NCBI RefSeq assembly: GCF_001586275.1 | Contig: NZ_CP014545.1 | Coordinates: forward strand, 2,940,501 to 3,004,500 | Direction: 5' to 3' | DNA length: 64,000 nt | DNA from: Sphingorhabdus sp. M41 | GTDB lineage: Bacteria > Pseudomonadota > Alphaproteobacteria > Sphingomonadales > Sphingomonadaceae | Shown: positions 43,852 to 51,968 of the stretch, piece by piece | How the letters are laid out: each line of letters opens with the position of its first letter | How positions within the stretch are numbered: position 1 is the stretch's first letter | Made by a program: the position numbers and the translations under genes | Notes under the pieces: generated by a model | What the model was told of the DNA's origin: nothing | Seen by the model: the letters and a program-made list of their open reading frames with translations, nothing else | The model's database searches: none

Positions 43852-45615
43852 TTACGAAATCTCAGGCTGCGGCGGCCGGGAAATAATCCGGTCGAGTATG
43901 GCCCATATCTCGTCCGGCTCCACCGGCTTGTTGAGAAAACGGATACCTGCCCCGGCCTGCTCAATGGCGACCTTGCCCATTTGTCCGCTCATCAAGATTG
44001 CCGGCACGGCCTCGTTCACTTCTTCCCTGAGCATTTCGATCAAATCCAGACCGTGCTGGTCATAGTCCAGTTGCTTGTCGATGATCAGCAACGCCGGAAC
44101 CGCCGATGTCCTGCTTACCAGTTGTACTGCATTCTTCTGGCTGGACGCTGATATCACCTGACAATTCCAGCTCGACAGCAGCTGGGTCATCGAGGTCAGT
44201 ACCGCTGGATCATCATCGACAATCACCACCAGCGGAGATTTTTCAAACCGCTGGATCGCGGTTCGACAGGGAATTTCCGGGACCCGGTCACTCGCCTTGA
44301 TCGGCAACGTGAAGGTGAATCGCGTGCCCGCTCCCTGTTCGGAATCTATCGCCATCCTGATGGCCAACAAGCCGCAGAGACGCTTGACGATCGCGAGGCC
44401 CAGTCCCAGTCCCTTGGGATTGTCGTCATTGCCGGCATCCAGTTGCACATATTCGTCGAATATACGTGCGAGATTTTCCTTGTGGATGCCGGGTCCGTTG
44501 TCGGAAATTTCAATAATCGCGTGATCTTTCGCATGACGCAGCGAAAATTCGACTTTCCCGCCAGCTGGAACGAATTTCCGGGCATTGGACAATATGTTCC
44601 GGATGATGCGGGAGAAGAGGACCGGGTCGGTCACCGATTCAATATTTTCAAAATCCGCAACCAGCTCGATTTTGGCGCTATTGTCTGACAGAAATTCGCT
44701 CGCCAGTTTCTCGCACAGGTCCGCGATATTCACCATGACAGGCTTGGGCATGATGGCGCCACTATCGATGCGCGACACATCGACAATGCCCTGCAACAGT
44801 TCTTTCTGTGCCCGCCAGCTGTCCTGGACCTGGTCGAGCAACGCGATCTGGTCCGGCCGGTCCAGTGTGTCGCGGAGTGCCTGCATGAAAAATCCCTGCG
44901 ACTGCAGGGGCTGCGAAAGGTCATGGCCGGTTGCTGCCAGAAAGCGTGTTTTTTCCTCGGAAGCTTTTTGAATGGTCTTGTTCTGCTCGATGACTCTCTC
45001 GGTCAGTGCCTTTTTCTGCCGCGCCGCAATCGTGTCGCGGGTTTCGATTTCAACCCGTGCGCTGAGAAACATTGCCAAAGCGAAATATACCATCATCGCA
45101 AAACCGACCAGTCCGAATGGCGCGGGGGCGTTGATCATCAGATAGGCGCTGAACGGCGGGACCGCGAATAAGGCCAGGGCGATATAGCCAGGGCGATAGG
45201 CCGAGCTGGGCAATATGCCGCCAAGGGTGATGCTGCAGACCAGCAAACAACCGATGAACACGGTATATTCCAGCTGGAAATCGGTCTGGTAAATAGCAAT
45301 TGCGCCCCAGACCATCCCGGTTAAAGCGGAAACAATCATATGCCCGAACAGATAGGAACCATGGTTCTCGCGGGTTATGCCGCCGGGCGCCTTCAGCCTG
45401 GCATAGAGAAAGGTAACCACCACCATCGCAGTGCCGCTGGCAAACCAGAGCGTAGCGGTGCCAGGTCCGCTGATGAAATACATGATCGCCGCTGTATAGG
45501 TGATCAGAAACTGCACGATCAGACAGGAACCACCAACCCGCTTTTTCAGCATCGCCGCCTGTTCAATTCTCAGTTCGACCAAATCGGCAGCAGGATTTTC
45601 GATCAGTTCAGCCAA
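43852..45615 (-). CDS. hybrid histidine kinase with C-terminal receiver (NahK/ErcS'-like)
   Basis: 587 residues. About six N-terminal membrane helices (residues 28-185), a short coiled-coil linker, HisKA with H231 (ATGHDLSQPLQ), HATPase (ILSNARKF, EISDNGPGI, KGLGLGLAIVKRL) and a receiver with D513 (LLIIDKQLDYDQHGLDL). No separate sensor domain is seen, so the membrane part may sense. The start is TTG 45615, overlapping the MFS gene by 8 bp. Likely phosphorelay with the convergent LuxR regulator. Confidence 0.88.
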   Translation of the reverse strand: MAELIENPAADLVELRIEQAAMLKKRVGGSCLIVQFLITYTAAIMYFISGPGTATLWFASGTAMVVVTFLYARLKAPGGITRENHGSYLFGHMIVSALTGMVWGAIAIYQTDFQLEYTVFIGCLLVCSITLGGILPSSAYRPGYIALALFAVPPFSAYLMINAPAPFGLVGFAMMVYFALAMFLSARVEIETRDTIAARQKKALTERVIEQNKTIQKASEEKTRFLAATGHDLSQPLQSQGFFMQALRDTLDRPDQIALLDQVQDSWRAQKELLQGIVDVSRIDSGAIMPKPVMVNIADLCEKLASEFLSDNSAKIELVADFENIESVTDPVLFSRIIRNILSNARKFVPAGGKVEFSLRHAKDHAIIEISDNGPGIHKENLARIFDEYVQLDAGNDDNPKGLGLGLAIVKRLCGLLAIRMAIDSEQGAGTRFTFTLPIKASDRVPEIPCRTAIQRFEKSPLVVIVDDDPAVLTSMTQLLSSWNCQVISASSQKNAVQLVSRTSAVPALLIIDKQLDYDQHGLDLIEMLREEVNEAVPAILMSGQMGKVAIEQAGAGIRFLNKPVEPDEIWAILDRIISRPPQPEIS

Positions 45616-46924
45616 TGGCGCTATCCCGCTTTTGTACCACTATGAAGTCCGGCCCGGTTTTGAGCACATAGAATGCAATCAGCCTCAGCAAGATCGGCAA
45701 AGCCGAATAGAAGAACAGGAAGGTCAGCATCGCATTTGGTCCGTCGGCCCCGGTTGTTTCGAAGCCGATATAACCCAGAGCCGGAAATGCCAGACCCATG
45801 GGGACGATGAAAGACAGTTTTGAAACGGAGTTTTTGACGGCCAGATACAGGCCGCCGAGGCGGTTGTTACCTTCTTGCTCCTTTTCATACACGATATCCG
45901 CCAGCATCGACGTCGGCATGATCGCATCGCTGCCAAATGTGCTGCCGATGATGATGCTCAGGATAATCGCACCGGTAACATCGCCGCGACCCACCAACGG
46001 GATCAGAGCGAGGGCAAAAGCGCATAATAAAATTGCTGCCATCCAGGATGTTTTTTTGCTGTAGCGCTTGGATAAATATATCCAGAGCGGCAGGAAAGCC
46101 GCCGATGACAATAAGAGGACAGCGAGAAAAAGCCCGACCAGTTCCGCTGCGCCGACAATATGGACAACATAGAGAACCATCAATCCGGCAACCAGCGAAT
46201 TGGCGGTTTGCACGATGAGGAAACTGACCAGCAGATAGCGGTATCGCCGATCCGAGAGCACCGATTTCAAGGCTTCGACGGGGGTCAGTCGCGGGCTGTC
46301 GATAGTTCTCGCCGGGGTCGGCACAAACAGCAGAAACAGCATAAGGCCGATAAAACATAGCGCGATTATTGCGTAAGCGATCACATGCAACGCCTCGCCT
46401 ATTGAATATCCCATGATGAATGGCAGCGCGGCGGCCACGATTGCCCCGACTACCTGAAATATCGCTTTCGATCCTGCCAGCAATGATCGTTCGTGGACAT
46501 CGGGCGAAATTTCCAGGCCGATCGACGAATAGGGAACGTCCAGAATCGTGTAGAACAGGAAATAGAGGCCGCTCGCCAGAATCAGATAGGCCGGGCCTAT
46601 GGTATCCGGCGGGGCGAGGAAAAGATAAACAGCGACGCTGAAACCCAATACGCCCGCTATCATCCAGGGCTTGCGCGGGCCGAAACGGGACCGCGTCTCG
46701 TCGCTCCAATGACCGATCAGGGGATCGGTGACGATATCCAATAGCCGGCCCAAAACGAATATCGCCCCGACAAGGCCCAGTCCGAGGCCCATATCAACCG
46801 CATAAAAAGTCGGCAAATACATGGCCATGGCCAGTCCGGCCATCGCCAGTGGCGTGGTCAACAGGCCAAAACATGTTAACTGCCAGACATTGAATATGCG
46901 GACATTGTCATCGCTGCTACTCAT
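45608..46924 (-). CDS. MFS transporter, GPH (glycoside-pentoside-hexuronide) type
   Basis: About 438 residues, twelve membrane helices. The Asp-containing DIVTDPLIGHWSDETRSRFGPRKPW stretch marks the MelB/GPH cation-sugar symporter family. ATG 46924 (MSSSDDN) is used rather than the upstream start. It is co-transcribed with and overlaps the hybrid kinase, suggesting the solute it moves is linked to that signal. Substrate unknown. Confidence 0.85.
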   Translation of the reverse strand: MSSSDDNVRIFNVWQLTCFGLLTTPLAMAGLAMAMYLPTFYAVDMGLGLGLVGAIFVLGRLLDIVTDPLIGHWSDETRSRFGPRKPWMIAGVLGFSVAVYLFLAPPDTIGPAYLILASGLYFLFYTILDVPYSSIGLEISPDVHERSLLAGSKAIFQVVGAIVAAALPFIMGYSIGEALHVIAYAIIALCFIGLMLFLLFVPTPARTIDSPRLTPVEALKSVLSDRRYRYLLVSFLIVQTANSLVAGLMVLYVVHIVGAAELVGLFLAVLLLSSAAFLPLWIYLSKRYSKKTSWMAAILLCAFALALIPLVGRGDVTGAIILSIIIGSTFGSDAIMPTSMLADIVYEKEQEGNNRLGGLYLAVKNSVSKLSFIVPMGLAFPALGYIGFETTGADGPNAMLTFLFFYSALPILLRLIAFYVLKTGPDFIVVQKRDSAIG

Positions 46925-47405
46925 AGGCTGGATATATTCCCCCCTTTCGCTCCGAAGCTTCGCCTGCACGGATTCCTGCAACCGTCTCGGTCATTTACGA
47001 GAATGACGCAACCGCCCTTTCGGGTGATTGTGCAGAATGGGATTCGGGATAAGATGGGGTTGTAAGCAGTTGGTGGAACTAGAACTCACACACTGCTTTC
47101 TGGCATTCTTATCCACTATTTCGGGATGCCATCTGTTGCCGGGGCCCTAATTTGCGACCCTAGGGCTCCGGCAACTTTAATCAACAGGGCGGCTGGTGCA
47201 GAGCCCATATCGCAGCTCGCTCCATCAGCCCCGGCGGCGCAGGGAGCGGATTCCAGCGCATATGCGGAGCTGTGGGTGGCAAAACCCCTGATGATGTGCA
47301 ATTCATTCAAGCCCCGCGAATAGACGAAGCTTCCGATCGATGGTCCTGTCGAAGGCCCGCTGAATTAGGCTGGTTCGGACTGTTTGAATCGGCTAACGCG
47401 CCCGG
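46925..47405. other. intergenic stretch between MFS and AraC genes
   Basis: 481 bp between divergent genes. It must hold both promoters. No convincing ORF, terminator or strong palindrome was found; ORFs on either strand here are low-complexity and lack ribosome sites. Confidence 0.4.
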
Positions 47406-48347
47406 ATGATTGAAAGCGGGTCGCATACGCCGGGGATTGACCCTGCCTGGTTTGAATTGCGGGCGGGTACGGCGATGCGTTGGGAACAGCCGGACAAGGC
47501 GCTCGAGGGATTGATCGGCGACTATTTCATATTCGATTCCGAGGGCCCCGAATCCATAGGGGCCTCCGAATGGATGCTGCCGAACTGGCCGACCATCCGC
47601 TTGGTTCTGGCCGAGAACCCGATGACCATCGAAGCGCCCGACTGGCGCTGGTCCCCGCTGCCCGAAGCCGGTTTCTACGGCCCTACCAGTCGCATCATGA
47701 AGCATATTTCCGATGGCGGCGTGACGGTTGGTGTCAGCATGACACCAGCCGGAGTCGCGCGGCTGTTTGACATCGATTTGTCTCTGTACCGGGACCGGAT
47801 GGTGCGATTGCAATCCTTGCTGCCTGTAGGATGTGAAGCGCTGGTTGCCGAACTGCGGGCGTCGGACCGGGGACCAGCGGTCAAATCCATTCTCGACCGT
47901 TTTTTCCTGGCGCAGATGAAGCTGCCACATCCGGCTGAAGCGCAGATTATCGCGCTCAACCGTCTGTTGCTGGACGAGAATTTTCAGAATGTGAGAGAGC
48001 TCTCCCGCGCGCTGGAATTGCCGATCCATAGCCTGGCGCGATTGGCGTGCAAGCGCTTCGGCTACCCGCCAAAGATATTGCTGACCCGGACACGCTTCCT
48101 GAGATCACTCATTGCGTTAAAGCAGGCAGGCACCGCCCGTGGCTATAGCGTGATCGATGAGGCCTATACCGATGCGTCCCATTTTCTCCGCGATTCCGAA
48201 CGTTTTCTGGGCATGACAACGCGTCGGTTTCTCAAGCTCGACACGCCATTTCTCGATGCGATTCTGCGCGCGCGCCAGCTCATCCTCGGCACCGCAACGC
48301 CGACCCTTGGTCCCGCCATCTATCGCGAACAGGTCCCGGAGGACTAA
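47406..48347 (+). CDS. AraC-type transcriptional regulator
   Basis: 313 residues. An N-terminal beta-rich sensing half (GTAMRWEQPDKALEGLIGDYFIF) and a C-terminal AraC double helix-turn-helix: LLLDENFQNVRELSRALELPIHSLARL, then CKRFGYPPKILLTRTRFLRSL and YTDASHFLRDSERFLGMTTRRFL. No clear ribosome site precedes the ATG. Divergent from the MFS-kinase pair, so it may control it (inference). Confidence 0.85.
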   Translation: MIESGSHTPGIDPAWFELRAGTAMRWEQPDKALEGLIGDYFIFDSEGPESIGASEWMLPNWPTIRLVLAENPMTIEAPDWRWSPLPEAGFYGPTSRIMKHISDGGVTVGVSMTPAGVARLFDIDLSLYRDRMVRLQSLLPVGCEALVAELRASDRGPAVKSILDRFFLAQMKLPHPAEAQIIALNRLLLDENFQNVRELSRALELPIHSLARLACKRFGYPPKILLTRTRFLRSLIALKQAGTARGYSVIDEAYTDASHFLRDSERFLGMTTRRFLKLDTPFLDAILRARQLILGTATPTLGPAIYREQVPED

Positions 48348-48427
48348 TCCCGAATTGCGGTGGCGCGGATATTTGCGAGACAAGCCACCCGTGCGGCTCC
48401 ACCGGGCGACCCGGGAGCGTGTCGCGT

Positions 48428-48766
48428 TCAGTAGCTCGCACCATCCACTTCGCATACCTGCAGATGCTGCCATTCCTCCGGCCCGAAAATCCGCATGTTC
48501 ACGCCCATCCGGTCGGGCGGCGCGGTGACCGGGGTCCAGTGGGTGTGCGTGCCGCAGGTCACACAATTCCAGGTGGTGATCATCCGGTCGCCCTGGACAT
48601 AGGGGTTGAGCGCCTCCGGCTTTGCCTCGATCTGCACATCATCGGGGGGCCAGTAGCCGCCGATCCAGCCAGTCTTGCGGCACAGGGAACAATTGCATCG
48701 GCTCACCTGTTCGGGCGGAGCCGGGACCAAAATCCGGACGGCACCGCAATGGCATTGGCCTTTCAT
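48428..48766 (-). CDS. GFA family (glutathione-dependent formaldehyde-activating) protein
   Basis: 112 residues. The zinc Cys sets are KGQCHCGAVR, RCNCSLCRKTG and NCVTCGTHTHW, all in family order. GFA/CENP-V domain proteins bind two zincs; some add glutathione to formaldehyde or glyoxylate but most are unassigned. The ATG at 48766 gives the canonical N-terminus. Same strand as the sirtuin 23 bp upstream. Confidence 0.88.
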   Translation of the reverse strand: MKGQCHCGAVRILVPAPPEQVSRCNCSLCRKTGWIGGYWPPDDVQIEAKPEALNPYVQGDRMITTWNCVTCGTHTHWTPVTAPPDRMGVNMRIFGPEEWQHLQVCEVDGASY

Positions 48767-48789
48767 CCTCGCCCCCTCAACATTGCCGC

Positions 48790-49503
48790 TCAACAAAGCC
48801 CGTGCGACAACAGTTGCTCGACCCAGCCGGGCACCAGCTCGCCTGCCTTGCCCATCCGGCTTTCGTGGAAATGGAAGCTGCCCTCCGACGGATCGAGATT
48901 GATCTCCAGCGTTTGCGCGCCGTGATAGCGGGCGGTCTGGACAAAGCCGGCGGCCGGATAGACAGCGCCCGATGTTCCGATCGACACAAACAGATCGCAG
49001 TTGCTCAGCGCCTGCTCGATCCGCTCCATCTGATAGGGCATTTCTCCGAACCAGACTATATCGGGCCGCAGACAACCGGGCTGGTGGCAATGCGGACAGG
49101 CGGGAGCCGCTGCCATCACGCCGTCAAACGGCGAGCGGGCATCACAGGCAAGGCACCAGGCGCTGTTCAACTCACCATGCATATGCAGCAGGCGTTTCGA
49201 CCCGGCGCGGTCGTGCAGATCATCGACATTCTGCGTGACCAGCAGCAGCTCGCCCGCCCATGTCCGGTCGAGCTTCGCCAGCGCCTGATGCGCGGCATTG
49301 GGCTGGACAGTCTTAAGCTTGGCCCGCCGCTCGTCATAGAATTTCTGCACCAGATCGGGATCGCGGACAAAGGCCTCGGGCGTGGCGACATCTTCTACCC
49401 TATGCCCCTCCCAGAGACCATCGGGCCCGCGAAAGGTTGCGACTCCGCTTTCGGCGCTGATGCCCGCACCGGTGAGGATGACTATGTTCTGGATGGCTTT
49501 CAT
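48790..49503 (-). CDS. cobB: NAD-dependent protein deacylase (sirtuin, CobB type)
   Basis: 237 residues. VILTGAGISAESGVATFRG (NAD site), TQNVDDLHDRAGS, HMHGEL (catalytic His) and a four-Cys zinc site (CLACDAR ... CPHCHQPGC). The short class III bacterial layout suits deacetylase/desuccinylase CobB. It removes acyl groups from lysines, often on metabolic enzymes. It probably shares a transcript with the GFA gene. Confidence 0.94.
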   Translation of the reverse strand: MKAIQNIVILTGAGISAESGVATFRGPDGLWEGHRVEDVATPEAFVRDPDLVQKFYDERRAKLKTVQPNAAHQALAKLDRTWAGELLLVTQNVDDLHDRAGSKRLLHMHGELNSAWCLACDARSPFDGVMAAAPACPHCHQPGCLRPDIVWFGEMPYQMERIEQALSNCDLFVSIGTSGAVYPAAGFVQTARYHGAQTLEINLDPSEGSFHFHESRMGKAGELVPGWVEQLLSHGLC

Positions 49504-49563
49504 TTATCTACTCTTCGTTGCCCGATCACGATCCGGCCTTTGTCTCTTCAGGCATCGCATAGT

Positions 49564-49646
49564 CGTCATTGCGAGGAGCGCAAGCGACGCGGCAATCCAG
49601 CGACGCGAGCGACGCACTGGATTGCTTTGCTACGCTCGCAATGACG
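49564..49646. repeat. REP-like nested inverted repeat
   Basis: Outer arms CGTCATTGCGAG / CTCGCAATGACG (12 bp, perfect) enclose inner arms GCAATCCAG / CTGGATTGC (9 bp, perfect), 83 bp in all. The GTCATTGCGAG...CTCGCAATGAC type is a familiar dispersed element in sphingomonad genomes. Could fold into a long cruciform or RNA hairpin. Confidence 0.75.
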
Positions 49647-49679
49647 GTATTTTGCATGCCTTTCATCTGCTCCTAATAA

Positions 49680-49770
49680 CCGTTCGCTTCGAGCGAAGTC
49701 GAGAAGCATGTGGGGCGCTCGGTCCAGAATTTGGAGTCCCGCGTGTCTCGACTTCGCTCAACACGAACGG
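49680..49770. repeat. second inverted repeat pair (CCGTTCG...GAGCGAAGTCGAGA family)
   Basis: Left arm 49680-49706 and right arm 49743-49770 are near-perfect reverse complements sharing GAGCGAAGTCGAGA and CCGTTCG. Partial copies follow at about 49795-49810 and, reading CCTTCGACAAGCTCAGGACGAACGG, at about 49875-49899. Confidence 0.65.
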
Positions 49771-49909
49771 CGAGAGGGAAAGTTCCTCCCATGCCGAAGT
49801 CGAGAAGCTTTGCACCCTGTTCAAAAAACGTTAGTGATGCGCCCGTCGAACCACGCTTTTCGACGCGAGACATCCTTCGACAAGCTCAGGACGAACGGGA
49901 ACAGACAGA

Positions 49910-50638
49910 ATGACAGCCATCGGAATTATCGGCAGCAAGGGCCGTATGGGACAGGCACTGGTCGCAGCGATAGAGGAAGCGGGCCACAGCCACGCGGGCG
50001 GCGCGGATCAGGGCGATGATGTCGCGGCACTGGTCGCTGCCAGCGATGTACTGGTCGATTTCTCCTCCCCGAAGGCGCTGCAGGCGATGCTGGATGCCTG
50101 CGTCGCTGCGAACACACCGATCGTCATCGGCACCACCGGACTGGAAGCCGTGCATCATGCCGCGATCGACGAAGCGGCGACCAAGATCCCGGTGCTGCAG
50201 ACCGGCAACACCTCGCTCGGCGTCAATATGCTGGCAGCGCTGGTCGAACAGGCCGCGAGCAAGCTTGGCGATGACTGGGATATCGAAATCGTCGAAATGC
50301 ACCACCGCCACAAGGTCGATGCTCCCAGCGGCACCGCAAAATTGCTTGGCGAAGCGGCGGCACGGGGCCGCGGCATTGATCTGACTGCCCATAGCGAAAG
50401 CGGACGGGACGGGATTACCGGCGCACGCGAAAAGGGCGCAATAGGCTTCGCGGCGTTGCGCGGTGGATCGGTTGCCGGCGATCACACCGTCATTTTCGCG
50501 AGCGACGAAGAGCGGATCGAGCTGACCCACCGGGCGGAAAACCGGATGATCTTTGCGCACGGCGCGGTAAAGGCGGCTGACTGGCTGGTCGGAAAGGACG
50601 TTGGACGATACGGGATGGCTGATATCTTGGACTTGTGA
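49910..50638 (+). CDS. dapB: 4-hydroxy-tetrahydrodipicolinate reductase
   Basis: 242 residues. N-terminal IGIIGSKGRMGQALVAA (NAD(P)H loop), VIGTTGLE, then the DapB signature IEIVEMHHRHKVDAPSGTAKLLGEA with catalytic His and Lys. It makes tetrahydrodipicolinate for lysine and peptidoglycan; lysA at 15065 is the last step of the same pathway. The start has only a weak ribosome site and lies 10 bp past the REP-like repeats, so its mRNA leader may include them. Confidence 0.95.
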   Translation: MTAIGIIGSKGRMGQALVAAIEEAGHSHAGGADQGDDVAALVAASDVLVDFSSPKALQAMLDACVAANTPIVIGTTGLEAVHHAAIDEAATKIPVLQTGNTSLGVNMLAALVEQAASKLGDDWDIEIVEMHHRHKVDAPSGTAKLLGEAAARGRGIDLTAHSESGRDGITGAREKGAIGFAALRGGSVAGDHTVIFASDEERIELTHRAENRMIFAHGAVKAADWLVGKDVGRYGMADILDL

Positions 50639-50656
50639 TGAAATTCGAGAACAAAC

Positions 50657-50674
50657 TGTCACTATATTGTGACA
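50657..50674. promoter_or_regulatory. perfect palindrome after dapB
   Basis: TGTCAC-TATATT-GTGACA, followed by CGTTTTG. Either a weak dapB terminator or an operator for the gene at 50793. It does not match the CRP/FNR consensus TGTGA-N6-TCACA. Confidence 0.5.
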
Positions 50675-50792
50675 CGTTTTGTCTATCGTGATGATATTGG
50701 TAATTTTTATTGACTTTTTCGCTGAACATTGGTCTCCGTAGGCTCAGAAGCATATGATAAAATTGAAATGCAAAGATTCGGAGATTACGAAA

Positions 50793-51044
50793 ATGAAATT
50801 TGGTAAAATCGCAGCCTGCATTGCTGCCACTTCCTTGATTGCTGCACCAGCACTGGCTCAATCGCAGCAGAGCGTTGCGAAACCGGTAGCATCGAAAGTC
50901 GAACGCGTATCCGCGAAGACCGAAAAAGCTTCGAACCTTGAAGGCAGCGGCGCGCTTCTCGGTATTTTGGCATCAGTTGCTGTAATCGGCGGCTTTTTCC
51001 TGATCGCTGAAGTCAGCGACAACGACAACCCTACAAGCCCTTGA
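50793..51044 (+). CDS. small exported/membrane protein
   Basis: About 83 residues: a signal peptide (MKFGKIAACIAATSLIAAPALAQ), a basic polar middle (KPVASKVERVSAKTEKAS) and a membrane helix (LLGILASVAVIGGFFLIAEV) ending acidic. ATG 50793 has GGAG 9 nt upstream. No named family. Monocistronic with its own terminator. Confidence 0.7.
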   Translation: MKFGKIAACIAATSLIAAPALAQSQQSVAKPVASKVERVSAKTEKASNLEGSGALLGILASVAVIGGFFLIAEVSDNDNPTSP

Positions 51045-51066
51045 GCTTTTGAAAATTGAGATTTTT

Positions 51067-51096
51067 AAAGCGGGGCTATATGCCCCGCTTTTTTTT
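51067..51096 (+). terminator. strong rho-independent terminator
   Basis: AAAGCGGGGC-TATAT-GCCCCGCTTT stem with an eight-T run, 23 bp after the small protein gene. Confidence 0.93.
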
Positions 51097-51218
51097 GGCC
51101 TGTACAATGCAGCGCTAGCGGGATGCGATCATCGCCTGAGCGGCGGATTGATGACAAGATCTCGTCGGGATGAAGGGCTCTGGCCCGGGACGACCGGTTT
51201 TCGACCGGCTCAAATGCG

Positions 51219-51803
51219 TTAAGTCCCGCTGGCACGCATGGCCGCAGTCTCAGGGGCGTCCATCACCGCGCCGACATCGATGGGCGCGTAATCCTCGTCC
51301 TCTGTATAACCGGCATATGTATCGTCAACGCCCGGATCGGAACCGAAATTCCGGTCATTCCAGTCCTGCAGTCTTTCCAGCCGAAGCCGCTCGATCTTGC
51401 GCGCGGGTTCGGCGGGTATCAGAATGCGCGAGCCCTTTTCATATCTGCCAATTTCATAGCTTCCATCTGTAAATGCGGAGGGTCGGGCCTGAGTTGACTT
51501 GATAGCCACATTGCTCGTCTTATACGCATTTTGCCCAAGCGCATAGCGTTCGACCGGGTCCAGAGGGAGCTGCGCAGAAAGCCGGGGATGCATCGATTGT
51601 TTGGTGACATGGCCCAACGCCAGTCCCGACATCAGGGCCAGCGACACCCCGATAGCGGTGTAGGAAAAAATCCCTGTAAGTGTCTCTTTTCGACTTCCCA
51701 TGAGCAAAATACGCGCGGCCGTCTGATCCGTTCCCGCTAGATCGGCAGATTCAGGCGCGCGAACGGCAACCTTGCCGCCAAGCGCCCTTTCGCGCTTGGC
51801 CAA
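51219..51803 (-). CDS. hypothetical single-pass membrane protein
   Basis: Up to 194 residues with one hydrophobic segment (FSYTAIGVSLALMSGLALGHV, about residues 46-66) and a polar, acidic C-terminal domain (LERLQDWNDRNFG, YAGYTEDEDYAP). The start is uncertain: TTG 51803 as given, or ATG 51701 which leaves the membrane segment near the N-terminus. Function not recognised. Divergent from the GGDEF-EAL gene. Confidence 0.6.
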   Translation of the reverse strand: MAKRERALGGKVAVRAPESADLAGTDQTAARILLMGSRKETLTGIFSYTAIGVSLALMSGLALGHVTKQSMHPRLSAQLPLDPVERYALGQNAYKTSNVAIKSTQARPSAFTDGSYEIGRYEKGSRILIPAEPARKIERLRLERLQDWNDRNFGSDPGVDDTYAGYTEDEDYAPIDVGAVMDAPETAAMRASGT

Positions 51804-51968
51804 TATTATTCCGGATCAACTGGGCTTATTGGCGTCACTCGCCCGGAAAAGCTGTTCTACATCCGTAATTGTCGGGCGAAGATGACCTCTTTTGCAATAT
51901 TTCATCTTCTGTTTACTCCGATGCCATAGAGTTAACTGAAATTTCCTTCGGTTAATAAAGGATGAGGC

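Noticed and set aside
47116-47323. Opposed short ORFs between the MFS and AraC genes
   Set aside because: Low-complexity Ala/Pro-rich on both strands with no ribosome site.
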